The notes beneath the pieces are model-generated. The model made no database searches and was not told where the DNA came from. It saw only the letters and a program-made list of their open reading frames with translations. From contig JBHIYN010000005.1 in NCBI GenBank assembly GCA_041984235.1, positions 1 to 64,000 of the forward strand: DNA of 64,000 nt, given 5' to 3'. Position numbers and translations under genes: made by a program. Shown here piece after piece: positions 15,962 through 23,956 of this stretch. Origin of the DNA: JBHIYN01 sp041984235 (lineage in GTDB: Bacteria > Pseudomonadota > Gammaproteobacteria > Ga0077536). Position 1 is the stretch's first letter; the number at the start of each line of letters is the position of its first letter.

Positions 15962-17098
15962 ATGAACACTGCTCGCATACCCCCGACCGGCACCGCCGCC
16001 ATCGCCACGGACGAGGCGCCGAGAACGCTGGACCTGGCGGCCCTGGCCGGCGTCCCCCCGGGCGCGGAGATCCGGGTGCGGGGCATGACCAACCGCACCC
16101 TGGAACTGTTTGAGCGCACCCAGGACCTGGTGGAAAACACCGGCGCAGCCCGCGAGGCGGGCGCCCCTCCCCCGGACCCGCGCTTCGTGCCCCAGCACGC
16201 CGACCTTCGCGCGCGCTTCAAGTTCGCCGAGGTACTGGGCAGCTACGCGACCCTGAATACGCTGGTCGACCAGTACGCCCCGGCCTACGCGCTGAGCCGC
16301 GCGGTCGCCGGCAGCAGTCGGGTCGCAGAGCTCAGTGTGCGTGAAGTCACCATGCTCGGGGACTATCGCGACCAGATTCGGATTGCACTGGAGCACGCCA
16401 GCGCACACCTCGCGCTGACCAGTGTGTCGAACTTCAGCGATGCCGAGCTGCAGGAACTCAACGACATTCTCAACGAGGCACGCGACCGCTACCAGTCGCT
16501 GGAAACCATTCTCGGCATGCGCCTCATCCATGACGTCGAACAGGCGGTAGAGCGCCTGCACCAGCTATGCCTGAAAATCGGACTGGTGCAGCGCTCGATC
16601 TCCGGTATCTTCCTCGTCGACAGCGAGATCATGTTCGTTCCCTCGGCCGAGCTCGTGCGCATCGTCGACGATATTTTCAAGGCCATCGGCAACCCGTTCG
16701 TGGTCGAGAACATCGACGGCACCATCCTCCTCGCTGCGCGCAACCTGCTCATCCAGGCGATGTCTTTCTACGCCTACTACGGGCGCGAGCAGATCTACCA
16801 CGTGTTTGGCAACGATCACGGCAAGGCGGGCCGCGGCAAGGTGGCTGCCTACATCAGGCAGGAAATCAAGTCACTGTTCGGTGCCTGCAAGGCCGACAAC
16901 AAGCTGGTTCTGACCCGGGTCATGGACAGTGCCGAACGGGAGTTCGAGATCTCAGTAGAGGCCATCCAGATCGAGGCAGCCAACCGCGCCATCGCCGAAG
17001 TCGACCGCCTGATCCCCGAGAAACCCGTGCTGCCGAAACGCGCACCGCGCGGCCTGCTCGCCCGCATGCGTAACTGGCTGTTCAGACAGGCCGCCTAG
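15962..17098 (+). CDS. Unrecognised 378-aa protein
   Basis: I do not recognise this protein. It has no signal peptide and no clear membrane segment. The first ~70 residues are Ala/Pro-rich and likely disordered; about 75-330 is predicted-looking helical with many charged heptads (ELQELNDILNEARDR, DVEQAVERLHQLCL); the tail ends in a basic amphipathic stretch (LLARMRNWLFRQ) that could touch membranes. One Tyr-rich segment (SFYAYYGREQIYHV) is notable. A TTG 24 codons upstream is an alternative start. The ABC exporter genes follow 133 bp downstream on the same strand, so a functional link is possible but unproven. Confidence 0.8.
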   Translation: MNTARIPPTGTAAIATDEAPRTLDLAALAGVPPGAEIRVRGMTNRTLELFERTQDLVENTGAAREAGAPPPDPRFVPQHADLRARFKFAEVLGSYATLNTLVDQYAPAYALSRAVAGSSRVAELSVREVTMLGDYRDQIRIALEHASAHLALTSVSNFSDAELQELNDILNEARDRYQSLETILGMRLIHDVEQAVERLHQLCLKIGLVQRSISGIFLVDSEIMFVPSAELVRIVDDIFKAIGNPFVVENIDGTILLAARNLLIQAMSFYAYYGREQIYHVFGNDHGKAGRGKVAAYIRQEIKSLFGACKADNKLVLTRVMDSAEREFEISVEAIQIEAANRAIAEVDRLIPEKPVLPKRAPRGLLARMRNWLFRQAA

Positions 17099-17231
17099 GC
17101 CGGACCGGCGTACCCGCCCCGCCTGCCGATACCACTTTCGTGTTAGTGTTCGCGTCCGGCGAAGACCGCCGGCAAGCGCGAAACCGAGTTTCCCGCCCCG
17201 GTCGGATCCCGTCAGCGTGCATCTCCAAACC

Positions 17232-18158
17232 ATGACCGGACCAGCCACCGCACTTTCCATCTCCGGGCTGCGCAAGACCTACCGCGGCGGTTTCGAAGCC
17301 CTGCGTGGCATCGACCTCGAGGTGCGTGCCGGAGACTTCTTTGCCTTGCTGGGGCCCAACGGGGCCGGCAAATCGACAACCATTGGCATCATCAGCTCGC
17401 TCGTGCGCAAGAGCGCGGGCAGGGTCGAGGTCTTCGGCATCGACATCGACCATGACTTCCCGCGCGCCAAGCGACAGCTAGGACTCGTGCCGCAGGAAAT
17501 CAACTTCTCCCAGTTCGAGTCCGTCCTCGAAATCGTTCTCAACCAGGCCGGCTACTACGGCATACCGCGACGTGAGGCGCACCGTCGCGCACAGACCTGC
17601 CTGCAACAAATCGGACTGTGGGAACGGCGTGACGAGATCTCGCGCAATCTCTCCGGTGGCATGAAGCGACGCCTGATGATCGCGCGAGCACTCATGCACG
17701 AGCCGCGCCTGCTCATCCTCGACGAGCCCACCGCCGGCGTCGACATCGAGATCCGGCGCTCGATGTGGCGTTTCCTGCGCGAGCTCAACCTCGCCGGAAC
17801 CACGATCATCCTCACCACCCATTACCTCGAGGAAGCGGAACAGCTTTGTCGCAACATCGCCATCATCGACGAGGGGCGCATCATCGAGAATACTTCGATG
17901 CGCTCGCTGCTGGCCAAACTGCACTCCGAGAGTTTCATCCTCGATTGCGCCGAACCCATTCGCCACCTGCCGGAGATCGCCCTGGCGAAGCTGGTTGCGA
18001 TCGACGAGCACAGCTTCGAGATCGTCGTCGACAAGCGCCAGAACCTCAACGACGTGTTCACCGAGCTGACCCGCTCCGGGTTGTCGGTGAAGAGCATGCG
18101 CAACAAGAGCAACCGTCTCGAAGAGTTATTCCTCGACCTGGTTCAGACCGATGTCTGA
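17232..18158 (+). CDS. ABC-2 exporter ATPase (YadG-like)
   Basis: ATP-binding subunit, 308 aa from the ATG (a GTG five codons earlier is possible). Walker A GPNGAGKST is at 41-49, the signature is LSGGMKRR, Walker B LLILDEPTAGVD and the H-loop LTTHY. The C-terminal ~80 residues form the extension common to ABC-2 exporters. It overlaps the permease gene by eight bases. The closest known pair is E. coli yadG/yadH, whose substrate is not known. Confidence 0.9.
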   Translation: MTGPATALSISGLRKTYRGGFEALRGIDLEVRAGDFFALLGPNGAGKSTTIGIISSLVRKSAGRVEVFGIDIDHDFPRAKRQLGLVPQEINFSQFESVLEIVLNQAGYYGIPRREAHRRAQTCLQQIGLWERRDEISRNLSGGMKRRLMIARALMHEPRLLILDEPTAGVDIEIRRSMWRFLRELNLAGTTIILTTHYLEEAEQLCRNIAIIDEGRIIENTSMRSLLAKLHSESFILDCAEPIRHLPEIALAKLVAIDEHSFEIVVDKRQNLNDVFTELTRSGLSVKSMRNKSNRLEELFLDLVQTDV

Positions 18159-18960
18159 AGGGGCGAATCCCGCGCTGAGCGAGCGCCCGTCGGCCGCGCT
18201 CTACCGGGTCGCTTTTCTGACCATCGTAACCAAGGAACTCAATCGTTTCCTGCGCATCTGGTTGCAGACGGTTTTACCGCCAGCGATCACCATGAGTCTC
18301 TATTTCGTCATCTTCGGTAACCTGATCGGCCCCAGGGTCGGCAGCATGGCGGGGTTCGATTACATCCAGTACATCGCCCCCGGCATCATCATGATGGCAA
18401 TCATCACCAATGCCTATTCGAACGTCGTTTCATCGTTCTTCGGCGCCAAGTTCCAGCACCATATCGAGGAGATCCTGGTTGCGCCCGTGCCCAACCCGCT
18501 GATCCTGGCGGGCTACGTGTTTGGCGGTGTTTGCCGCGGCATCATCGTCGGTGCGCTGGTCACGGTCGTCGCCCTGTTCTTCACCGAACTGAGCATCCAT
18601 TCCTACGGCGTGACGATCGCCGTGGTGATCCTGACGTCGACGCTGTTCTCACTCGGCGGCTTCATCAATGCGATTTTCGCCCGCAAGTTCGACGACATCT
18701 CCATCGTGCCGACTTTCGTTCTAACCCCGCTGACCTACCTTGGCGGCGTTTTCTATTCGATCGATCTCCTGCCCGAATTCTGGCGGCAACTGTCTCTGCT
18801 GAATCCGGTCCTGTACATGGTGAACGCCTTCCGTTACGGAATACTGGGAGTCAGCGACATTGCGCTGGTCGACGCCTTCGTCGTCATCTTTGCGTTCGTG
18901 GTGCTGTTGACGCTGTTCAGCCTGGAGCTATTGCGGCGGGGCGTCGGCCTGCGGCAATGA
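18151..18960 (+). CDS. ABC-2 exporter permease (YadH-like)
   Basis: Membrane subunit, 269 aa, of the ABC-2 type. A cytoplasmic N-terminus (about 1-40) is followed by about six hydrophobic segments, including TVLPPAITMSLYFVIFG, APGIIMMAIITNAYSN and FVVIFAFVVLLTLFSL. The LTYLGGVFYSIDLLP and LLNPVLYMVNAFRYG motifs near residues 195-230 are typical of the YadH/NodJ group. Its last 33 bases overlap, tail to tail, the end of the minus-strand aminotransferase gene. Confidence 0.9.
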   Translation: MSEGANPALSERPSAALYRVAFLTIVTKELNRFLRIWLQTVLPPAITMSLYFVIFGNLIGPRVGSMAGFDYIQYIAPGIIMMAIITNAYSNVVSSFFGAKFQHHIEEILVAPVPNPLILAGYVFGGVCRGIIVGALVTVVALFFTELSIHSYGVTIAVVILTSTLFSLGGFINAIFARKFDDISIVPTFVLTPLTYLGGVFYSIDLLPEFWRQLSLLNPVLYMVNAFRYGILGVSDIALVDAFVVIFAFVVLLTLFSLELLRRGVGLRQ

Positions 18961-19806
18961 GCAGCGCTGTGCCTTGTAGGCCGCGAATGCGGCCAGGGCA
19001 CGCTCCGCCACGGGGTAGCTGCGACCGTCCCCGACGGCATGGCCATCGAGCTCGGACACGCACAGCAGGTCCCGACTGGAGCTGGTGATCCAGATCTCGT
19101 CGGCGGCGCGCAATTCGCCGGCGGCGATACGGCTTTCGGACATCGGGATCCCTTGCTGGTGCAGGACCGCAATCAGTAGCGCGCGGGTCACGCCGGGCAG
19201 GATCGCGCCCGACAGCGGCGGCGTTCTCACCGCGCCCTCGGAGACGACGAATACATTGCTCGCCGCCCCCTCGGTAACCCACCCGTCACGCAGCAGCAGC
19301 GCCTCGTAGGCGCCGGCCGCTATCGCCCGATTGCGTAGCAGTACATTGCCGATGAGAGACGTCGACTTGATGTCACACCGCGACCAGCGGCAGTCCTCGA
19401 GCGTTATCGCGGTCACCTGCCCGGCGCGGCTGGCCGCGCTGCGCCTGCTGGCCATGGCGAACACGGTAGGTGTGATGTCACGGGGAAAAGCATGGTCACG
19501 CGGAGCGACACCTCGGGTGACCTGCACGTAGAGGGAAAGATCGCCGCCATCATTGGCTTGTACCAGCCTGCCAAGCACATCGTGCCATTCCTGCGTGGAC
19601 AGCGGATTGGCGATCTCGACCTCCGCCAGGTTGCGTTGCAGGCGAGCAACGTGCTCTTCGAGGGCAAACGGCGTTCCCGCATGGACCGGGATGACTTCGT
19701 AGACGGCGTCGCCGAAGATGAATCCGCGGTCGAGTACCGAAACCCGGGCTTCGCTCAACGGCAGGAATTCACCGTTGAGGTAACAGACCCCCCTGGCGGC
19801 GCTCAT
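18928..19806 (-). CDS. dat: D-amino acid aminotransferase, class IV
   Basis: PLP enzyme of the fold-type IV group, 292 aa from MSAARGVCYLNGEF. The catalytic Lys lies in DIKSTSLIGNVL, with DRGFIFGDAVYEV and TEGAASNVFVV as further family motifs. D-alanine aminotransferases convert D-Ala and 2-oxoglutarate to pyruvate and D-Glu; branched-chain or ADC-lyase relatives are the alternatives. Location directly after the D,D-carboxypeptidase dacA (4-bp ATGA overlap) supports use of D-Ala released from peptidoglycan. Confidence 0.85.
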   Translation of the reverse strand: MSAARGVCYLNGEFLPLSEARVSVLDRGFIFGDAVYEVIPVHAGTPFALEEHVARLQRNLAEVEIANPLSTQEWHDVLGRLVQANDGGDLSLYVQVTRGVAPRDHAFPRDITPTVFAMASRRSAASRAGQVTAITLEDCRWSRCDIKSTSLIGNVLLRNRAIAAGAYEALLLRDGWVTEGAASNVFVVSEGAVRTPPLSGAILPGVTRALLIAVLHQQGIPMSESRIAAGELRAADEIWITSSSRDLLCVSELDGHAVGDGRSYPVAERALAAFAAYKAQRCSLPQADAPPQ

Positions 19807-20987
19807 TCGAACATCAACATCACGTCGTCCACCAGGCGGGAGAAGAACGAGCCCTCGCCGACTGCCTCCAGCGCGCTGAGCGGCACTTCGGTAATCGCTT
19901 CCCCGTCCAGCGACACGCTGATGGCACCGAGTTGCTGACCGGCGCCGAGTGGTGCAACGACGGGCTCGTCGACATGAGCGACGGCCTGGAGCTCCTCGTA
20001 GGCGCCACGCGGGATGGTGACGCTGACCGCCTGCGCCGGGCCAATGTCGACCGCATCTGTTTCTCCGCGCCAAACCCTGGTCCGCATCACGACCTCCCGT
20101 GCCGCATAGAGCTGACGCGTCTCGTAGAAGCGAAACCCGTAATTGAGCAACTGCCAGCTCGACTCCGTGCGTGCCTTGTCCGACGGCGTTCCCATGATGA
20201 CCGAGATAAGACGCATGCCATCACGGACTGCCGAAGCAGAAAGACAGTAGCCAGCCGCCTCGGTGTGCCCGGTCTTGATACCGTCCACGCTGGCGTCTCG
20301 CGCCAGCAGGCGGTTGCGGTTAGGCTGCCTGATACCGGCATGGGTGTACTCCCGAATCGAGAACCGCGCATAGATATCGGGAAACTCGGCGATCAGTGCC
20401 GAAGAGAGAAGCGCAACATCACGGGCCGTGACGAAAGTCTGGGCATCCGGCAAACCGGTGGCGTTCGAGAAGGAGGAATTCTTCATCCCGAGCTTGCGCG
20501 CGTGCTCGTTCATCACGCCGGCAAACACATCCTCGGAGCCGGAAATGTGCTCGGCCAGGGCAACCGAGGCGTCATTTCCCGACTGCACCACGATACCGTC
20601 CAGCAGCTCGTCGACCGTGACGCGCTCACCGACTTCAATGAACATCCGGGATCCTTCCATCTTCCACGCCTTCTCGCTCACCACGACCTCGTCATCAAGC
20701 GAGATGAGCCCCGACTTCAGCGCGTGCCCGGCCACGTAGACGGTCATGATCTTCGTGATGCTGGCCGGGTCGACCCGCTCGTCGGCGTTCTTCTCCGCGA
20801 TGACCGCTCCGGTTACATGGTCCAGAAGAATGTAGGAACTGGCCTCGACGGCGGGCGCGGGAATGTTTGCGCGGACCTGGGCAGGCACGGGCGAAACGCC
20901 ATAGACCACGAGCGTCAGCAGGACTGCAGCCAGGCTCGCAAGCGTGCGGGGTGGCTGCAGGGTTCGAACGGGTCGCGCTATCCTCAT
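19803..20987 (-). CDS. dacA: D-alanyl-D-alanine carboxypeptidase (PBP5/6 type)
   Basis: Periplasmic low-molecular-mass penicillin-binding protein that removes the terminal D-Ala of peptidoglycan stem peptides. From ATG 20987 it has 394 aa (E. coli DacA 403), with a signal peptide over residues 15-38 (hydrophobic, ending PVPAQ). The SxxK motif is SITK at 76-79, then SGN, and KTG in IKTGHTEAAG. The C-terminal beta domain ends in an amphipathic helix (SFFSRLVDDVMLMFE) that anchors such enzymes to the inner membrane. A TTG three codons upstream is an alternative start. Confidence 0.95.
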   Translation of the reverse strand: MRIARPVRTLQPPRTLASLAAVLLTLVVYGVSPVPAQVRANIPAPAVEASSYILLDHVTGAVIAEKNADERVDPASITKIMTVYVAGHALKSGLISLDDEVVVSEKAWKMEGSRMFIEVGERVTVDELLDGIVVQSGNDASVALAEHISGSEDVFAGVMNEHARKLGMKNSSFSNATGLPDAQTFVTARDVALLSSALIAEFPDIYARFSIREYTHAGIRQPNRNRLLARDASVDGIKTGHTEAAGYCLSASAVRDGMRLISVIMGTPSDKARTESSWQLLNYGFRFYETRQLYAAREVVMRTRVWRGETDAVDIGPAQAVSVTIPRGAYEELQAVAHVDEPVVAPLGAGQQLGAISVSLDGEAITEVPLSALEAVGEGSFFSRLVDDVMLMFE

Positions 20988-21018
20988 CGTTGGCAATGTC
21001 TCCTTTTCGGTGTTGCGC

Positions 21019-21813
21019 TCAGTCGGTGACGAAGTAATGCTGTGTGATGCCCAGCAGCTCGAGAGCAGACACGATCGCGTCCGCGGTTTCGACGCTCGCT
21101 ATCGGACCGAGCTGGACCCGAAACAGCGTTCTGCCGGCGCTGTTGATCTCACGGATGTAGACGGCGCTGCCGGTGGCGCCGGCAATCCGATCGCGTAAGG
21201 CCTCTGCATTGGAACGCTGCTGAAAAGCGCCTACCTGCAGGTAGACACCGCGTTCCGGAGCATCGCGGCCCTGCGCGCCCGGGCTGGTTGGCCGCGGTGC
21301 GGCAGCGCCGCTGGCGTCGACCACGCGAATCTCGACAAATCCGGTACCCTTGTCGATGATGCCGAGCTTGTTCGCGGCAGCGTATGACAGGTCGATGACG
21401 CGGTTCTCGTGGAACGGGCCCCTATCATTGACCTTGACGATCGCCCGCCTGTCGTTGTCCAGGTTGCGTACCTCGACATAAGTCGGTAATGGCAACTGTT
21501 TATGTGCCGCGGTCATCTCGTACATATCGTAGACCTCGCCACTGGAGGTCTTGCGTCCGTGGAACTTCTTCCCGTACCACGACGCAATACCCTTTTGCGT
21601 GAATCCTCTGGCTGACTTGAGCGTGTAGTAGCGCTTGCCGAAAACCACGTAGGATTCGGGATTGCCGTACTTGCTGCGCGGTTCATCTTTCGGCACCGCA
21701 TCGGGAATGTCCTGCGGGACCGTGCGACTGCCGGGCCCGTCACGTTCCACGACCGTCCCGCACCCGCTCAGCGCAAGAACCCATGCAAGGACAATCGCGG
21801 CGCGGGTGCTCAT
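21019..21813 (-). CDS. rlpA: Septal-ring lytic transglycosylase RlpA (lipoprotein)
   Basis: Outer-membrane lipoprotein of 264 aa with lipobox LSGC (Cys18). The double-psi beta-barrel begins at GIASWYGKKFHGRKT and includes KVNDRGPF and the DLSYAAANKLG segment. A C-terminal SPOR domain (about 190-264; VYLQVGAFQQRSNAEAL) binds denuded glycan strands at septa. In Pseudomonas RlpA is a lytic transglycosylase specific for such glycan. It lies between mltB and dacA. Confidence 0.94.
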   Translation of the reverse strand: MSTRAAIVLAWVLALSGCGTVVERDGPGSRTVPQDIPDAVPKDEPRSKYGNPESYVVFGKRYYTLKSARGFTQKGIASWYGKKFHGRKTSSGEVYDMYEMTAAHKQLPLPTYVEVRNLDNDRRAIVKVNDRGPFHENRVIDLSYAAANKLGIIDKGTGFVEIRVVDASGAAAPRPTSPGAQGRDAPERGVYLQVGAFQQRSNAEALRDRIAGATGSAVYIREINSAGRTLFRVQLGPIASVETADAIVSALELLGITQHYFVTD

Positions 21814-21838
21814 ATCCGCTCGGTTGCCGATGCGGAAT

Positions 21839-22837
21839 CTATGATGAATGCTCGTCGCGGAGATCGCGGATGGCGGCTGCCAGGTGCGCTACCGCCATGG
21901 CGTACTTGACGCGCGGGTTATAGCGGCTGATGACGTAGAAATTCGTGAATCCGAGCCAGTATTCCTTGCCATCACGCGCCTGCAGCTCGAACAGGGCTGC
22001 GGGCAGTTCGGGGTCCTGCGCCACCATGGGCGTGATCCCGGCAGCGGAAAATTCCGCCACGCGCCGCGTCGGCTTGATCTCGTCCTGCAGCCAGGGTGCG
22101 GGATCACCGCGCAGCGCGGCGGGCGAGACGATCGGACCACCGGCCAGCCAGCCGTGCCGATTGAGGTAGTTGGCGACGCTGCCGATCGCATCGCGCGGGT
22201 TGCCCCAGATGTCGCGCGCGCCGTCGGCGTCGAAATCGACGGCCAGCTTGCGGTAGTTCTCGGGCATGAACTGGGGCATTCCCATCGCGCCGGCATAGGA
22301 GCCGGTCAGGCTGGTCGGGTCCAGTCCGTCCTCCCGGGCAAAGAGCAGGAAATGCTCCAGCTGGGCGCGGAAGAAGCGCGCCCGGCTTTCGTTGCCGCCA
22401 GGGTAATGAAACGCCAGCGTGGAGAGCGCATCGAGGACCCGATACCCGCCCGTGATACGGCCGTAGGAGGTCTCGACGCCGATGATGGCGACGATGACCT
22501 CCGGCGCAACGCCGTACTCGGCCTGTGCCCGCATCAGGGCATCCTGGTTCTCGTGCCAGAACGCCACGCCGTCGCGAATACGCTTGTCCGAGATGAACAG
22601 GTTGCGATATTCCCACCACGGCTTGACCTTTTCGGCCGGGCGCGTCATCAGCTCGAGGATACGTTCCGAACGCTCGGCGCCGGCAAACAGCTCGTTCAGG
22701 GACTGCTGATCAAAGCCGTGACTGGCCACCATGTAGGCAATGAAGTCGGAGACGCCGGCCTCGTCCAGCGGCGCTGCGGGGGTCGCTAAGGAGAGGCAGG
22801 TGAGAAGCGCGGCAAGCAGGGAGTTCTTGAGGTTCAT
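21839..22837 (-). CDS. mltB: Membrane-bound lytic murein transglycosylase B
   Basis: Cleaves glycan strands to 1,6-anhydro products. From ATG 22837 the protein has 332 aa with signal peptide MNLKNSLLAALLTCLSLATP; there is no lipobox Cys right after it, so it may be soluble in the periplasm (SltB/MltB-like). The catalytic Glu lies in GVETSYGR, with GAMGMPQFMP and YLNRHGW as further MltB-family motifs. A GTG six codons upstream is possible. It follows rodA by 24 bp. Confidence 0.93.
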   Translation of the reverse strand: MNLKNSLLAALLTCLSLATPAAPLDEAGVSDFIAYMVASHGFDQQSLNELFAGAERSERILELMTRPAEKVKPWWEYRNLFISDKRIRDGVAFWHENQDALMRAQAEYGVAPEVIVAIIGVETSYGRITGGYRVLDALSTLAFHYPGGNESRARFFRAQLEHFLLFAREDGLDPTSLTGSYAGAMGMPQFMPENYRKLAVDFDADGARDIWGNPRDAIGSVANYLNRHGWLAGGPIVSPAALRGDPAPWLQDEIKPTRRVAEFSAAGITPMVAQDPELPAALFELQARDGKEYWLGFTNFYVISRYNPRVKYAMAVAHLAAAIRDLRDEHSS

Positions 22838-22861
22838 TGAATGGCTCTGCGGCACCGGTAG

Positions 22862-23956
22862 TCAGGTTTGGGAGATGAACTTCCGGTGCGTCTGCACCGA
22901 CATGAGAATACCGAAACCGATCATGATAGTCACCAGAGAGGTCCCGCCGTAGCTGACCAGCGGCAGCGGCACGCCAACCACCGGTAGCTGCCCCGTCACC
23001 ATCCCCATATTGACCACGATGTAGATGAACAGGGTCAGCGTGAGGGCTGCGGCCACCAACCGGCCGAATGTTTCCTGGGCATCGAGCGCGATGCGGATGC
23101 CGCGCACCAGGATCAGGGCGTAGGCGAGCATCAACACGACGACGCCGAACAGACCGAACTCCTCGCAATACACGGCAAAAATGAAATCGGTCGCGCGTTC
23201 CGGCAGGAACTCGAGGTGCGACTGGGTACCGTTCAACCAGCCCTTGCCGTAGATTCCGCCCGAGCCGACGGCGATGGTCGACTGGATGATGTGGTAACCG
23301 GCGCCCAGCGGATCCTGTTGCGGGTCGAAGAGCGTCAACACCCGCCGCTTCTGGTAGTCGTGCATGGAGAACCACGCCAGCGGTGCGGCGGCAAGGCCGA
23401 CTATGAGCGCGTTACGCATGAAGCGCCAGCTAATCCCGGCAAAGAACAACACGAAGAATCCGGATGACGCGACCAGGATGGCGGTACCGAGGTCTGGCTG
23501 CTTGACGATCAGCGCCGCCGGAATGAGCACCAGCAACAGGGAAACAGCGACGGTACCGCGTCCGGGAGGAAGCACTTTCTCCGACAGAAATCCGGCAAGC
23601 GTGAGCGGCACCGCGAGCTTCATCAACTCCGACGGCTGAAAACGTAGCAGGCCGAAATCGAGCCAACGCTGCGCACCGCGCCCGGTCCCCATGAACAGGA
23701 CGAGCACGAGAAAGGCCAGGCCGGCGAGATAAATGGCCGGGGCCCAGCGGAACAGGCTGCGCGGCGAAACCTGCGCGATAGCGATCATGGCAGTGAAGCC
23801 CACGGCAATGCGCAGGATCTGCCGCGCGACCACGTCCGGCGATTGCTCCGATGCACTGTAGAGCACGACCAGGCCCAGAGCGCACATCACCATGACGCCA
23901 CCGATCAGGGACGGATCGATGTGAAACCGGTACAGGATGCCCTGGGTTCTAACCAT
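22862..23956 (-). CDS. rodA: Peptidoglycan glycosyltransferase RodA
   Basis: SEDS-family polymerase of the elongasome, partner of PBP2. It has 364 aa and about ten membrane segments. The catalytic Asp region LPERATDFIFAVYCEEFG and the RWLDFGLLRFQPSELMKLA loop are intact. I chose ATG 23956 (AGAGGA about five bases upstream), which overlaps the mrdA stop by eight bases; other ATGs further upstream lie deeper inside mrdA. Confidence 0.96.
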   Translation of the reverse strand: MVRTQGILYRFHIDPSLIGGVMVMCALGLVVLYSASEQSPDVVARQILRIAVGFTAMIAIAQVSPRSLFRWAPAIYLAGLAFLVLVLFMGTGRGAQRWLDFGLLRFQPSELMKLAVPLTLAGFLSEKVLPPGRGTVAVSLLLVLIPAALIVKQPDLGTAILVASSGFFVLFFAGISWRFMRNALIVGLAAAPLAWFSMHDYQKRRVLTLFDPQQDPLGAGYHIIQSTIAVGSGGIYGKGWLNGTQSHLEFLPERATDFIFAVYCEEFGLFGVVVLMLAYALILVRGIRIALDAQETFGRLVAAALTLTLFIYIVVNMGMVTGQLPVVGVPLPLVSYGGTSLVTIMIGFGILMSVQTHRKFISQT

